41,647 nucleotides of DNA from Bacteroidaceae bacterium (GCA_016292045.1 JAEEZX010000015.1:1-41647), one strand, 5' to 3'. Positions 10,621 through 20,154 are shown, counted from the stretch's first letter. The notes: generated by a model not told the origin, from the sequence alone. Numbers and translations: made by a program.

Positions 10621-10893
10621 TTACTTCAGGATGGCCATAACGTCAGACTGACGCATGATGAGATACTTCACACCCTCAAACTCCACTTCCGTACCACTGT
10701 ACTTTCCATAGAGCACCTGGTCGCCCTCTTTGAGCACCATCTCTTCGTCTTTCGTACCGCCACCTACGGCAATAACCCTACCCTGCAAAGGTTTCTCCTT
10801 GGCAGTGTCGGGAATGATAATACCACTCGCTGTCTTTGTCTCTGCGGCTGCAGGCTCGATGAGCACACGGTCTGCTAAAGGTTGAATGTTCAT
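10621..10893 (-). CDS. groS: Co-chaperonin GroES (10 kDa)
   Basis: GroES is the heptameric lid of the GroEL folding chamber. The 90-residue product has the family N-terminus [10 protein letters not shown] and the GGG-containing turn ([11 protein letters not shown]). The mobile-loop region [11 protein letters not shown] is intact. It is the first gene of the groES-groEL unit. AAAAAAAGGAAT lies just before the ATG. The promoter region carries a sigma-54-like element (10940-10956) and a TGACA-N3-TGTCA palindrome (10969-10981). Confidence 0.98.
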   Translation of the reverse strand: MNIQPLADRVLIEPAAAETKTASGIIIPDTAKEKPLQGRVIAVGGGTKDEEMVLKEGDQVLYGKYSGTEVEFEGVKYLIMRQSDVMAILK

Positions 10894-10939
10894 AGTGTAT
10901 TCCTTTTTTTATTTGTTAAACGTTTCCACACACCTCTTC

Positions 10940-10956
10940 AGCCAATATCGTGCCAA
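10940..10956 (-). promoter_or_regulatory. Sigma-54-like -24/-12 promoter for groESL
   Basis: Read on the minus strand, the site is TTGGCACGATATTGGCT. It contains a perfect TGGCACG -24 block and a GC doublet exactly 12 nt after the first G of the GG, as in the TGGCAC-N5-TTGC consensus; one base of TTGC differs (TGGC). The predicted transcript would start about 37 nt before the groES ATG. A TAnnTTTG box was not found here. Confidence 0.6.
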
Positions 10957-10968
10957 AGAGCTGTCTTG

Positions 10969-10981
10969 TGACAAAATGTCA
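10969..10981. promoter_or_regulatory. TGACA-N3-TGTCA palindrome upstream of groES
   Basis: A perfect 5-bp inverted repeat with a 3-bp centre lies just upstream of the sigma-54-like element; further TGTCAG half-sites follow toward cdsA (10977-11000). It may bind a regulator. Its distance from the -24 box is short for a typical sigma-54 enhancer, so a repressor or activator operator is equally possible. Confidence 0.45.
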
Positions 10982-10997
10982 GTTGTCAGGATAGCTG

Positions 10998-11849
10998 TCA
11001 GAGCATCATCAGGGTGTAGAGATACACCACCGTTGCAGGAATAGCCACCAGGCTTGAGTCAAAACGGTCGAGCATACCTCCGTGACCAGGCAATATATTA
11101 CCGGAATCCTTAATACCCAGCTGCCTCTTCAGGAGACTCTCTACAAGGTCGCCCCATGTGCCGAATACCACAACGACCAAAGCGAATCCAAACCACTGTG
11201 CCAGCGTCAGGCTATTATCCCATTGAGCAACAATTGCAGCCACTATCATTGCCAGCACACCGCCTCCGATACTTCCAACCCACGATTTATGCGGCGACAC
11301 ACTGGGAAACAGGCGGTAAGGTATCTTCTTGCTCAAAAGGGAACCTACACAGTAAGCCCCTGTGTCGCTGCACCACAGCATGACAAACAGCATCAACGGG
11401 AATATCCAGCGGTAATTCACCTCTGTCGGATATACGGGATTTGTCATGAAAGCCAGCGTAGGCAGGAGACTGAATGGCAGGGCCACATATACCTGCCCGA
11501 GCATGGTGAAGGCCCAGTTGTTCACAGAATGGTCTCTCTCCTGATACAACTCAGAAACCAGCATATACATCAGGCTCAGCAGATAAGGAACAAAGACTCC
11601 CATAGTGGGAACCATGCCGCTGGAATAAGCCCAAAAGGCCATAAACAGATACACCGCAGCCACAGTGGATATCATTCTGTTTACCGTCACCGCTGCCTGC
11701 TGATTCACCAATCCTGTGAATTCCCATACAGAGAGAGCTGTTATCAGTACAAACAAGACACCCATTGTCAGCGGACTCCATAATATTCCACCGACTAGCA
11801 CTATAACAAAAATAACACCGGTCAGTGTTCTAATCACCAGATTTTTCAT
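10998..11849 (-). CDS. cdsA: Phosphatidate cytidylyltransferase (CDP-diacylglycerol synthase)
   Basis: CdsA makes CDP-diacylglycerol from CTP and phosphatidic acid, the branch point for membrane phospholipids. The 283-residue product is a polytopic membrane protein with about eight helices. Near the C-terminus is the family signature, read here as LKRQLGIKDSGNILPGHGG followed by LDRFDS. The first possible codon (11852) is GTG and the next is ATG at 11849; I use the ATG. The start overlaps the 3' end of ftsH by 20 bp, so the two are translationally linked. Confidence 0.95.
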   Translation of the reverse strand: MKNLVIRTLTGVIFVIVLVGGILWSPLTMGVLFVLITALSVWEFTGLVNQQAAVTVNRMISTVAAVYLFMAFWAYSSGMVPTMGVFVPYLLSLMYMLVSELYQERDHSVNNWAFTMLGQVYVALPFSLLPTLAFMTNPVYPTEVNYRWIFPLMLFVMLWCSDTGAYCVGSLLSKKIPYRLFPSVSPHKSWVGSIGGGVLAMIVAAIVAQWDNSLTLAQWFGFALVVVVFGTWGDLVESLLKRQLGIKDSGNILPGHGGMLDRFDSSLVAIPATVVYLYTLMML

Positions 11850-13854
11850 CACTTTCTTCTTGTGCGTTGTTTTCCATGTTCAGCTCATCGGCTCTGCTCT
11901 TCCAGGGACGTTCTCCGAAGATTCTCTTCACATCATCTGCAAAGATTACTTCCCTATCCACCAGAATCTGAGCCAGCTCGCCGTGTCCTTCTTTATATTT
12001 GTTCAGGATTGATTTGGCCCGTTCGTATTGCTCTGCAATAATCTTCTTCACCTCCTCGTCCATTTTTTCTGCCGTCTTTTCGCTATAAGGCTTCGTCACC
12101 TGGTATTCCCCACCCATGTTGTAGAATGAGATATTAGGCAGCGACTCGCCCATACCCATATAAGCTATCATGGCATATACCTGATGTGACACACGCTCCA
12201 GGTCGTTCATCGCACCGGAAGAGATATGTCCAGTGAAGAGTTCTTCTGCAGCACGTCCACCCAGCAGTGCACACACCTCGTCGAGCATCTGCTCCTTGGT
12301 GGTTATCTGTCGCTCCTCCGGCAGATACCATGCTGCTCCGAGCGCTCTGCCTCGCGGCACTATTGTCACCTTCACCAGAGGATTGGCATACTCCAGATGC
12401 CAGCTCACCGTAGCATGTCCGGCTTCATGCAGTGCTATTGTGCGCTTCTCCTCCTCCGTCATCACCTTGGTTTTCTTCTCCAGGCCTCCGATGATGCGGT
12501 CCACTGCGGCTAAGAAGTCTTCCTTACCCACTTTCTTGTGACCGCCGCGAGCTGCGATAAGGGCTGCCTCGTTGCACACATTTGCAATATCTGCACCGGA
12601 GAATCCGGGGGTCTGACGTGAGAGGAAGTCCACATCGACACTGTCATCCAACTTCAGGGGACGCATATGCACATTGAAGATTGCCTTCCGTTCGTGCACA
12701 TCCGGTAAATCCACGTATATCTGACGGTCGAAGCGGCCTGCTCTCAGAAGCGCCTTATCCAATACGTCTGCCCTGTTTGTTGCAGCCAGAACGATTACAC
12801 CGCTGTTTGTTCCGAAACCGTCCATCTCCGTCAGCAGCTGATTGAGCGTATTCTCCCTCTCGTCGTTACCACCCATTGCCATACTCTTGCTACGGGCACG
12901 ACCTACAGCATCGATTTCATCGATAAACACTATACAGGGAGCCTTTTCCTGAGCCTGACGGAACAAATCCCTCACACGCGAAGCACCCACTCCGACAAAC
13001 ATCTCCACAAAATCGCTACCGGACATCGAGAAGAACGGCACATTCGCCTCACCGGCTACAGCCTTGGCAAGAAGGGTCTTACCCGTACCCGGAGGTCCTA
13101 CAAGCAGAGCTCCCTTGGGAATCTTACCACCCAGATCCGTGTATTTCTTCGGGTTTTTGAGAAACTCCACAATCTCCTGCACCTCCATCTTGGCACTTTC
13201 CTGACCGGCAACGTCCTTGAACGTCACACGGTTCTTATCATTCTCGCCGTCACCCTTTTCCTGAAGCCTGGCACGACTCTTACCCACATTGAAAATGCCC
13301 AACGGGCCGGACACACCGTCTCCGCCGCCACCTGCTCGTCGCATGATGAAAATCCAAAGGAAGATGAAGAACAGTAATGGTCCGAAATTCCACAGGAAAC
13401 GTTCAAAGCCGTCGTCAGAGTGAACATACTTCACATCACCCCTGAAATTACCAAGACGCTGCTGCTCAACGATAAAATCCTCCAGTTTGTCGTTGCTGGG
13501 AAATTCCGTCACCACCTCCAGTTTCTGCTCTTTCACATCTGCCGGTATTGTGCCGAACACTTCCTTCACCCGTCCCGGCACCACTTGCATTGACAACTTG
13601 CCTTCATCCTTGTTGGCTGTTATCTCCCTGGCATATCCCTTTTCAACATACGTTTTAAAACGGCTGTAGGGCACTTGCTTGGAGGTCACATTATTCCAAA
13701 CGCTTCCTCCTTGAGTGTAGAGATAGCCCAACACGATGGCTACGATGACATATATCCACATGGGATTGAACCCACCCTTTTTCTTTTGGGGAGCCTTGCG
13801 CACAGGTTGCCTTCTGGGCGCTTGTCGCTGATTTTTTTCTTCTTTCTTATACAT
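11830..13854 (-). CDS. ftsH: ATP-dependent zinc metalloprotease FtsH
   Basis: FtsH is the membrane-anchored AAA+ protease that degrades misassembled membrane proteins and regulatory proteins. The product has two N-terminal membrane helices around a periplasmic domain, Walker A GPPGTGKT at about residues 253-260, Walker [10 protein letters not shown], arginine-finger block RAGRFDRQ and the zinc-binding HEAGH motif. A longer ORF begins at 13875, but its first seven codons overlap the -7 promoter box TATCTTTG (13863-13870). I therefore place the start at the ATG at 13854 (MYKKEEK), giving 674 residues and a very short leader. Confidence 0.95.
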   Translation of the reverse strand: MYKKEEKNQRQAPRRQPVRKAPQKKKGGFNPMWIYVIVAIVLGYLYTQGGSVWNNVTSKQVPYSRFKTYVEKGYAREITANKDEGKLSMQVVPGRVKEVFGTIPADVKEQKLEVVTEFPSNDKLEDFIVEQQRLGNFRGDVKYVHSDDGFERFLWNFGPLLFFIFLWIFIMRRAGGGGDGVSGPLGIFNVGKSRARLQEKGDGENDKNRVTFKDVAGQESAKMEVQEIVEFLKNPKKYTDLGGKIPKGALLVGPPGTGKTLLAKAVAGEANVPFFSMSGSDFVEMFVGVGASRVRDLFRQAQEKAPCIVFIDEIDAVGRARSKSMAMGGNDERENTLNQLLTEMDGFGTNSGVIVLAATNRADVLDKALLRAGRFDRQIYVDLPDVHERKAIFNVHMRPLKLDDSVDVDFLSRQTPGFSGADIANVCNEAALIAARGGHKKVGKEDFLAAVDRIIGGLEKKTKVMTEEEKRTIALHEAGHATVSWHLEYANPLVKVTIVPRGRALGAAWYLPEERQITTKEQMLDEVCALLGGRAAEELFTGHISSGAMNDLERVSHQVYAMIAYMGMGESLPNISFYNMGGEYQVTKPYSEKTAEKMDEEVKKIIAEQYERAKSILNKYKEGHGELAQILVDREVIFADDVKRIFGERPWKSRADELNMENNAQEESDEKSGD

Positions 13855-13862
13855 TTCGGGCG

Positions 13863-13870
13863 CAAAGATA
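13863..13870 (-). promoter_or_regulatory. Bacteroidetes -7 box (TATCTTTG) for ftsH
   Basis: TATCTTTG fits the Bacteroidetes TAnnTTTG element. It ends 8 nt before the chosen ftsH start codon, implying a transcript start at or next to the ATG. A clear -33 TTTG box was not seen. Confidence 0.6.
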
Positions 13871-13921
13871 CGCATTTTTTACCGAAAACTCTTATTTTTT
13901 TTATTTTTTTAGGAAAAAGTC

Positions 13922-13952
13922 TTTGCCATTTCGCAAAAACGCATTACCTTTG
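13922..13952 (+). promoter_or_regulatory. Bacteroidetes housekeeping promoter for tRNA-Gln
   Basis: TTTG at 13922-13925 and TACCTTTG at 13945-13952, separated by 19 bp, match the -33 TTTG / -7 TAnnTTTG consensus. The tRNA begins 10 nt downstream. Confidence 0.8.
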
Positions 13953-13961
13953 CACCGCAAT

Positions 13962-14032
13962 TGGGCTATGGTGTAATGGTAACACTGCAGATTCTGGTCC
14001 TGCCTTTCCTGGTTCGAGTCCGGGTAGCCCAA
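13962..14032 (+). tRNA. tRNA-Gln (CTG anticodon)
   Basis: A cloverleaf can be drawn: acceptor TGGGCTA/TAGCCCA, T-arm CCTGG-TTCGAGT-CCGGG, and an anticodon loop TTCTGGT giving CTG (Gln). The discriminator is A and CCA is not encoded. The anticodon stem GCAGA/CCTGC leaves an A-C mismatch next to the loop (position 31-39). A promoter lies 10 nt upstream and a terminator follows directly. Confidence 0.93.
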
Positions 14033-14035
14033 CAA

Positions 14036-14080
14036 AAAAACTCCAACTTTTCCTTATGATTAGTTGGAGTTTTTCTTTTA
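14036..14080 (+). terminator. Intrinsic terminator after tRNA-Gln
   Basis: AAAAACTCCAACT (14036-14048) pairs perfectly with AGTTGGAGTTTTT (14062-14074), with a 13-nt loop and a T-rich tail (TTTTTCTTTTA). It could also serve the convergent minus-strand ftsH-side or hypothetical genes only weakly; orientation fits the tRNA. Confidence 0.88.
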
Positions 14081-14092
14081 TCCTCTAATATC

Positions 14093-15013
14093 TTATTTGG
14101 GCTGTTTCTTTTTCAGTATGTCAAAACGATAGACCGCACCGAGACGAAGCTGTCTGTAGTTCCAGTCCTTAAATCCAAACTGGCAGGCACCAAGTATATC
14201 GAAACGTCCCAAGTGGTATAGCACCTGAGTCTTGAGAGTCATCGGTTTGTCACCCTGACCTTCCCAGCCGCAATATCCTCCAAACGTTTCCGCAACACTG
14301 AAATACTTGTTGTCCCACTTTAGCATCACGCCATACATCACTGCATCGTTCTGGCGTCCAGTGCCCGATTGCCAACACAGGAAACCCGTAGAGAGAGCCA
14401 CTCTCAGACGATGCTGCCACACACTGCTCTTACCCAGAGAAAAACTTTCTGCCACAGACGTATCGAAGAAATAACCTGGAGCATCGTAATAACGTCCCAG
14501 ATAATGGTCGTTACCGGAGGCCGTCTTCAATGCGGCCCGTATCGTCCAGTCGGGTCTCCAACCATGATCACGAGCCTGTATCACATGTATGTCAGCACTC
14601 ACATATACGTCGCCTGTCGCTGCCCCGCTACGCACCTTCTTGTATTTCAGGTTATTCTCTACCAGACGGCATGCTATTATGTTCTCTGTGCTCTGATGCC
14701 AGCGCTCAATGGGCACCATCCACAGGCTAAGATTCACACGTGGAGTGAACAGCGGTATATTGAGACGCATGAAGACATCGGAGGCATTGTCTCCTCGTTT
14801 ACCCCAATAATGAGACAGAGACACTTCTGCACGAAGCTCCTTGCTCACCGTACCGTCCAACATATCCGGCACGGGAAACGCATTCGGTCCGAAATGACCG
14901 GGATTTATCAGGGTTGCCTCGCCCAAGTCCGGTGCATCCATCGATGTCTGTCCCTGCATTGGAAGCAGACATAAAGATGTCACGAAGATTAACAGGAAAC
15001 GGGCGTTTTTCAT
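14093..15013 (-). CDS. Secreted, probably outer-membrane beta-barrel protein of unknown function
   Basis: I do not recognise a named family. The 306-residue product has a signal peptide (hydrophobic residues ~5-20, cleavage near PMQGQ). Alternating amphipathic segments rich in Tyr, Trp and Phe run to the end, with a final strand-like RLGAVYRFDIL, the look of a small outer-membrane barrel. The start codon overlaps the nhaA stop by 4 bp (ATGA), so it is translationally coupled to nhaA. A role related to ion homeostasis is only suggested by that linkage. Confidence 0.7.
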   Translation of the reverse strand: MKNARFLLIFVTSLCLLPMQGQTSMDAPDLGEATLINPGHFGPNAFPVPDMLDGTVSKELRAEVSLSHYWGKRGDNASDVFMRLNIPLFTPRVNLSLWMVPIERWHQSTENIIACRLVENNLKYKKVRSGAATGDVYVSADIHVIQARDHGWRPDWTIRAALKTASGNDHYLGRYYDAPGYFFDTSVAESFSLGKSSVWQHRLRVALSTGFLCWQSGTGRQNDAVMYGVMLKWDNKYFSVAETFGGYCGWEGQGDKPMTLKTQVLYHLGRFDILGACQFGFKDWNYRQLRLGAVYRFDILKKKQPK

Positions 15014-16377
15014 ATCGCAGAATGTTTAGGGAGCGTGAAATTAAGCATTAGGCTACCCACAATGGCACTGAGCACTGTGCCGCAAAGGATTCCAAGTTTG
15101 GCATCATTGAGCAGAGCTTGCATATATTCTGGAGTCTGGCCGGCAAGCTCCAAAGGATATGAGAGACTTGCCATGAACATGGATACCGTGAATCCGATAC
15201 CACACAGCATTGCCACTGACGCAAAAGCGGGCCAGGTGGTGTGAGCAGGCATCTCCACGATGCGAAGCTTGATAGCAATCCATGAGAACGAGAACACACC
15301 GCAGAATTTACCCACAAGCAAACCGAGCATTACGCCCAATCCCACACCGGAGAAGATATTGCCGATACTCATTCCCGTCATGTCAACACCCGCATTTGCA
15401 AAGGCAAAGAGTGGTATGATGACAAACTCGATGGGAGCCTTGAGTGAGTCTTCCATATCCTGCAAGGGAGAAATAAGGTGGTCGGAAGCACTTTCGATAC
15501 GCTTCAGCAAGGCAACATCATTAGGTTCCAGCATGTTCGGTTTGCGGATATCCGCTTTTGTCACCTTGATATGGGGGAACTTCTCCACGTTTGCACGTAT
15601 CTTCTCTATCCAGTACGTACTACTTTCTGTAAGGTTGGCAGGAACGCAGAAGGCCAGAACGACACCGGCAATCGTAGCATGAATACCCGTATTAAGCACG
15701 AAATACCACAGGACAAGACCGGCAAGTACGTAGAACATCTTGTTTCTCACCATTCGCCAGTTGCCTATTCCCAACACGATGATGCACAACACCGCACCGA
15801 GCACAGCCTGCATATCCAGGTGATCTGTGTACTTTATGGCAATCACCACAATACCTCCCAAATCATCTGCTACGGCAAGAGCTGCGAGGAATATCTTCAA
15901 ACCAACCGGCACACGACGGGAAAACACACTGAGAACGCCCAATGAGAACGCAATATCCGTAGCCATCGGAATTGCCATACCGCGTTCCATGACGGGATTG
16001 CCCGAACATATAATGAAGAACACTATGACCGGTACCAGCATGCCTCCACAGGCACCGATAACCGGCAAAAGGGCCTTCTTGGGCGAAGAAAGTTCTCCGC
16101 AAAGGAGCTCACGCTTTATCTCCAATCCAACGGAAAAGAAGAAGATTGCCATCAGGAAGTCGTTGATGAATGCTCCCAATGTCAACGTATGGCCAGAATG
16201 AGAAAACAGATTAAAGCTGCCTATACTCAAGGCTACCGGCAAATCCCAGAGACCCTTGTAGACATCCTTCACCTCCGGGGTATTGGCTACAAAAAGTGCC
16301 AGAACCGTAGCAATAATAAGCAGAACACTCGCATTGACGTACTTCGCTAAGAAGCTACGAAGCATAAATGAATCCAT
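15010..16377 (-). CDS. nhaA: Na+/H+ antiporter NhaA
   Basis: NhaA exports Na+ in exchange for two protons and sets pH and sodium homeostasis at the inner membrane. The 455-residue product has the family's ~12 membrane helices and the key adjacent aspartates D171-D172 in AVADDLGGIVVIAI. The MATDIAFSLGVL block holds the conserved helix-IV TD motif. Residues ~255-290 form a longer hydrophilic loop than in E. coli NhaA, as is usual in Bacteroidetes. It lies 16 bp after the ccsA-like gene. Confidence 0.96.
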   Translation of the reverse strand: MDSFMLRSFLAKYVNASVLLIIATVLALFVANTPEVKDVYKGLWDLPVALSIGSFNLFSHSGHTLTLGAFINDFLMAIFFFSVGLEIKRELLCGELSSPKKALLPVIGACGGMLVPVIVFFIICSGNPVMERGMAIPMATDIAFSLGVLSVFSRRVPVGLKIFLAALAVADDLGGIVVIAIKYTDHLDMQAVLGAVLCIIVLGIGNWRMVRNKMFYVLAGLVLWYFVLNTGIHATIAGVVLAFCVPANLTESSTYWIEKIRANVEKFPHIKVTKADIRKPNMLEPNDVALLKRIESASDHLISPLQDMEDSLKAPIEFVIIPLFAFANAGVDMTGMSIGNIFSGVGLGVMLGLLVGKFCGVFSFSWIAIKLRIVEMPAHTTWPAFASVAMLCGIGFTVSMFMASLSYPLELAGQTPEYMQALLNDAKLGILCGTVLSAIVGSLMLNFTLPKHSAI

Positions 16378-16393
16378 CGCAGATTTATTTTAA

Positions 16394-18088
16394 TTACGTA
16401 TTATAGGTGTGAACGCTCGTAGCCAAAGCAGAGGGAAGATAATTGATTCCCCACCAGCACATCTGCAAAGAAACGAATGCTATGACTAAGAGTACTTTCA
16501 TCAAGCCGTAGGATTTGGGACGGGAGGCCCGCAAGTGGAAATAAAGTATATACAGCGTCCACGTGATAGCCGCCCATGTCTCTTTCGGATCCCAGCTCCA
16601 GTATGTGCCCCACGCCTCCTTTGCCCAGAAGGCCCCGAAAAGCATGCCGACAGTCAGGAGCGCCAGTCCCGGACGCACCAGTATGTCTGCCAGCGCATAA
16701 CGACGCAGCAAGGCAGCAACTGTTGTCAGGGCCAGACATGAATATCCCACCATATAGACGACAACATGAGGAGCAAACCACACACTCCGCAGGGCAGGCA
16801 TCATCCTGCGCTCAAAATAACCCATGCTGAGAAGAGTGCAGTAGAGGAATATGAAGGTCACTATGATAATGACAGAAACACTGATGCCGCTGCGCCAGAT
16901 GCCAACATTGTTTTTCGGGACAAAGAGCAGCATTGCTGCAAACAGCATCATGGCAAAGCCCACATATACAGCCGGCAACCATGGGTCTCTCACTATTTCC
17001 AGGACAGAAATATCACTCCAGCGACCCTTCACCGTATCGTAGGAAAGCTGATATATCCACCATTCATCAACAACTAACGGGTGATTCACCTTTATCGTAT
17101 CATGGATGGAACGCTCGTCCTGCGCATATACATCCACAATACTATAATACTGCTTGTGTGCACGTTGGGGCATGGCCATTATCAAATGGTCGTCAAGGCT
17201 CAATGTCTGGAACGGATACTTGAAATTACCGCATGATATCCACCCTACCCGTTTCTGTCCATCTTTTTTCCTGGCCCCCACAAGCACCGCAGAAGTGGCA
17301 CCGTAAGAATTGTCAGGGACGTATTTCACAACAGAATCCTCCTTTACACGGCTGGCAAAGTCGAGAGTGTCAAACGCAGCTATCTCCCAATCCACAGCTT
17401 CACATATTTCACCCGTGTTCTTGTCGATAACAACGATTTCCGGTGGATATTCCTCTATGCCGAACTTATGCAGTTCCACAGATATCGGGAGCCCCACAAT
17501 ACGTCGTTGCTCATCCACTGCACGCCACTCCACGTTATTCTTCTGCGCCGTCATCCTCAGTCTCCGCATCTCCCCGCTGCCAAGCGTTGCACAGACGAGA
17601 GCTATCCACAGTCCCAAATGGAAACTGCCAAACAGGAGTGCTCTCCACAGAGGAGCACCCATACGCCAGCGACTCATTGTGGTCATCACCGCCAGTCCCA
17701 CCTGATACATCGCATACACTTGAATCAGCACAAAAGGCCAGAATCCCAGCATACGCGTCACACCTACAGCATCTGTAGGAGGCATGCCTGCAGGCACCTG
17801 CCGTGTCACACCCATCACTGTCATAAAGGCAACGGCTGTAATCATTGTCGGCACGGCAGCAGTGGACTTGCCCAACCATTCAAACAGATAATACTGGCTG
17901 GACAGCACATGTCCCAATATTATCAATGCCGAAAAGACGATGAGCAGTATCCAGTTCAACGGACGCTCCAGCTGTCCCCAGTCTATCGGACCTACAGTGA
18001 ACTGCAACAATAAACCAACACAAAGAATTGCGAAGCAGATTGCCGCACCCTCTTTATATTTCCAAGGTTTTGTCCACATACCGGCCAT
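16394..18088 (-). CDS. ccsA: Cytochrome c biogenesis protein, CcsA/ResC type
   Basis: System II cytochrome c synthases move haem across the membrane and attach it to CxxCH apoproteins. The C-terminal third carries the tryptophan-rich haem-handling motif WGTYWSWDPKETWA, followed by conserved helices and WWGINYLPSALATSVH, with a final His as in CcsA. The N-terminal part has four membrane helices and a long periplasmic domain, which could be a ResB/CcsB-like half. The longest ORF begins at a TTG (18100); I use the ATG at 18088, giving 564 residues. No apocytochrome or nrf gene is adjacent. Confidence 0.87.
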   Translation of the reverse strand: MAGMWTKPWKYKEGAAICFAILCVGLLLQFTVGPIDWGQLERPLNWILLIVFSALIILGHVLSSQYYLFEWLGKSTAAVPTMITAVAFMTVMGVTRQVPAGMPPTDAVGVTRMLGFWPFVLIQVYAMYQVGLAVMTTMSRWRMGAPLWRALLFGSFHLGLWIALVCATLGSGEMRRLRMTAQKNNVEWRAVDEQRRIVGLPISVELHKFGIEEYPPEIVVIDKNTGEICEAVDWEIAAFDTLDFASRVKEDSVVKYVPDNSYGATSAVLVGARKKDGQKRVGWISCGNFKYPFQTLSLDDHLIMAMPQRAHKQYYSIVDVYAQDERSIHDTIKVNHPLVVDEWWIYQLSYDTVKGRWSDISVLEIVRDPWLPAVYVGFAMMLFAAMLLFVPKNNVGIWRSGISVSVIIIVTFIFLYCTLLSMGYFERRMMPALRSVWFAPHVVVYMVGYSCLALTTVAALLRRYALADILVRPGLALLTVGMLFGAFWAKEAWGTYWSWDPKETWAAITWTLYILYFHLRASRPKSYGLMKVLLVIAFVSLQMCWWGINYLPSALATSVHTYNT

Positions 18089-18127
18089 TGTGTTATCCAA
18101 AAGCGCTTTTTAATGCGTTTGCGAGTG

Positions 18128-18135
18128 CAAATATA
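18128..18135 (-). promoter_or_regulatory. -7 box (TATATTTG) for the ccsA-nhaA unit
   Basis: TATATTTG on the minus strand fits TAnnTTTG and lies 39 nt before the ccsA ATG. A matching -33 box is not clear. Confidence 0.5.
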
Positions 18136-18220
18136 GCAATTTTTAATCTATACCGGACACAATGCCAATGTTTTTCTACTTACATTTCCGTGTTTTTTAT
18201 CAAAAGAGATTCTTTTTCAC

Positions 18221-18228
18221 TATTTTTG
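18221..18228 (+). promoter_or_regulatory. -7 box (TATTTTTG) for dsbD
   Basis: TATTTTTG fits TAnnTTTG and ends 12 nt before the dsbD ATG, giving a very short leader. The ccsA and dsbD promoters are divergent in this 152-bp gap. Confidence 0.55.
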
Positions 18229-18240
18229 TAGTGCCAAGAA

Positions 18241-20154
18241 ATGAAGACACGTATGAAACAGCGCATTTTTCTTCTTCTACTTCTCGTTTTCTGCATTGCA
18301 TCATCTGCACAGCACGTCCTCAACCCCGTCTCCGTGAAGACATCTATTGCCAATGTGGTTGAAGGAGAGGCTGTCATATCGTTTGATATAAATATTTCAC
18401 CCGGATGGCACGTTTACAGTGTGGAGGAAATGAACGGTCCCACGCAGGCATCCATAACCTTCGAAACCATTCATGGAGCTCAACTCATAGGAAATCTCAC
18501 CCCCACCGCCACACCGCAAAAGCAATATGAGGAGATGTTTTCCAGCGAAGTGTTTTATTTTGAGAACAACGTCGTCTTTCAGCAAAGAGTAAAACTACTC
18601 GGTGGCCACTACGCACTCAGCGGATACCTGACCTATGGAGCCTGCAATAACGAAAGCTGCACGCCACCCACAGATGAGGAATTCTCCTTTTCGGGCGATT
18701 ACATCGTAAAAAAGGAAACGGGGGACTCTGCAGAAAGCCATCCTTCTGTCAGCTATAATAAAGAGACGGACTCTGTCCCCGAAGAAAATGCTGAACAGGA
18801 TATTAACAACGTTGACACACCTGCCGGAACATATACATTCGTCGGAACAGAGCCACGTGAGGACTACGCCTCACTGCTATGGCTCTTTGCACTTGGTTTT
18901 GCCGGAGGCCTTGTGGCACTGTTCACACCCTGCGTATGGCCTATCATACCGCTCACCGTGAGCTTTTTCCTCAAAAGAGGTGCGGGCGGACGCAAAGGCA
19001 CACAAGCCGCGCTGCTCTACGGCGTAAGCATTATTATCATCTACGTCACCCTCGGACTTGCAGTCACAGCCGCTTTCGGGGCCTCTGCACTCAACGACTT
19101 GTCAACAAATGCATTTTTCAACATACTGTTCTTTCTGATGCTTGTCGTATTCGGCATCTCATTCATCGGAGGCTTCGACCTTTCGCTACCCTCCTCATGG
19201 GCAGGAAAGGTGGACAGCAAAGCGACACAGGCCACGGGGTTCCTCTCTATCTTCCTGATGGCATTCACGCTTGCACTTGTGAGTTTCTCATGCACAGGTC
19301 CCATCATCGGTTTCCTCCTCGTGGAGGTCGTCACCTCAAATATAGCAGGCCCCATCGTGGGTATGCTCGGATTTTCCCTGGCACTGGCACTTCCGTTCAC
19401 CTTGTTCGCCCTCTTCCCCGGTTGGCTCAAGTCTGCGCCTAAGAGCGGCAGCTGGATGCAAATTGTTAAGATCACACTGGGATATATCGAACTCGCATTC
19501 TCCCTTAAATTCCTCTCGGTTGCCGACTTGACCTATGGATGGGGCATCTTGCCGCGAACTCTCTTCATTACCGTTTGGATAGTGCTCTCCATTGGTCTGA
19601 TTGTGCAGTTGCTGATGCAATTCCGTAACGCTCTCAAACTGCGGCTCACACTTTGCATCCTCGCTGCCTGTTTCGCCGCCTATCTTGTGCCGGGACTTTG
19701 GGGAGCACCCGTAAAGGCTGTCAGCGCCTTTGCACCTCCCATGCCGGAAACGGGTCGCGTCATATCCGATTATGAAGAGGGGCTGGCTCTTGCCCACAAG
19801 GAGGGAAAACGCGTTTTTATAGATTTCACCGGATATGGCTGTGTTAATTGCCGCAAGATGGAAGCCACCGTATTTCAAGACCCGCGAATTACTGAAACGC
19901 TGGAAAAAGACTACATCGTCATACGTCTCTACGTGGACGACAAGACCGCACTGGACACTCCCGTCCGTGTGGAGCAAAACGGAAAGAGCCGCACTCTGCG
20001 CACCATTGGCGACAAATGGAGCTATTTACAGGCATCACGCTACGGAACCCAGACACAGCCTTTCTACATCATAACGGATGCCGAGGGAAGAATGCTCGCT
20101 CCCGCCCGCAGTTATGACGAGGATGCGGAAGCCTTCCTCAAATGGCTGAAATAA
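18241..20154 (+). CDS. dsbD: Thiol:disulfide interchange protein DsbD-like
   Basis: DsbD carries reducing power from cytoplasmic thioredoxin across the membrane to periplasmic partners, including the cytochrome c assembly route. The 637-residue product shows the three-part layout: a signal peptide and N-terminal immunoglobulin-like domain (~25-165); a membrane domain (~205-490) with the redox cysteines in TPCVWP and SCTGP; and a C-terminal thioredoxin-like domain with CVNC at 534-537. It is transcribed divergently from the CcsA-type gene, which fits a shared role in cytochrome c maturation. Confidence 0.93.
   Translation: MKTRMKQRIFLLLLLVFCIASSAQHVLNPVSVKTSIANVVEGEAVISFDINISPGWHVYSVEEMNGPTQASITFETIHGAQLIGNLTPTATPQKQYEEMFSSEVFYFENNVVFQQRVKLLGGHYALSGYLTYGACNNESCTPPTDEEFSFSGDYIVKKETGDSAESHPSVSYNKETDSVPEENAEQDINNVDTPAGTYTFVGTEPREDYASLLWLFALGFAGGLVALFTPCVWPIIPLTVSFFLKRGAGGRKGTQAALLYGVSIIIIYVTLGLAVTAAFGASALNDLSTNAFFNILFFLMLVVFGISFIGGFDLSLPSSWAGKVDSKATQATGFLSIFLMAFTLALVSFSCTGPIIGFLLVEVVTSNIAGPIVGMLGFSLALALPFTLFALFPGWLKSAPKSGSWMQIVKITLGYIELAFSLKFLSVADLTYGWGILPRTLFITVWIVLSIGLIVQLLMQFRNALKLRLTLCILAACFAAYLVPGLWGAPVKAVSAFAPPMPETGRVISDYEEGLALAHKEGKRVFIDFTGYGCVNCRKMEATVFQDPRITETLEKDYIVIRLYVDDKTALDTPVRVEQNGKSRTLRTIGDKWSYLQASRYGTQTQPFYIITDAEGRMLAPARSYDEDAEAFLKWLK

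Noticed and set aside
10894..10997. CIRCE operator for HrcA before groES
   Set aside because: The TTAGCACTC-N9-GAGTGCTAA inverted repeat is not present; the palindrome seen is TGACA-N3-TGTCA.
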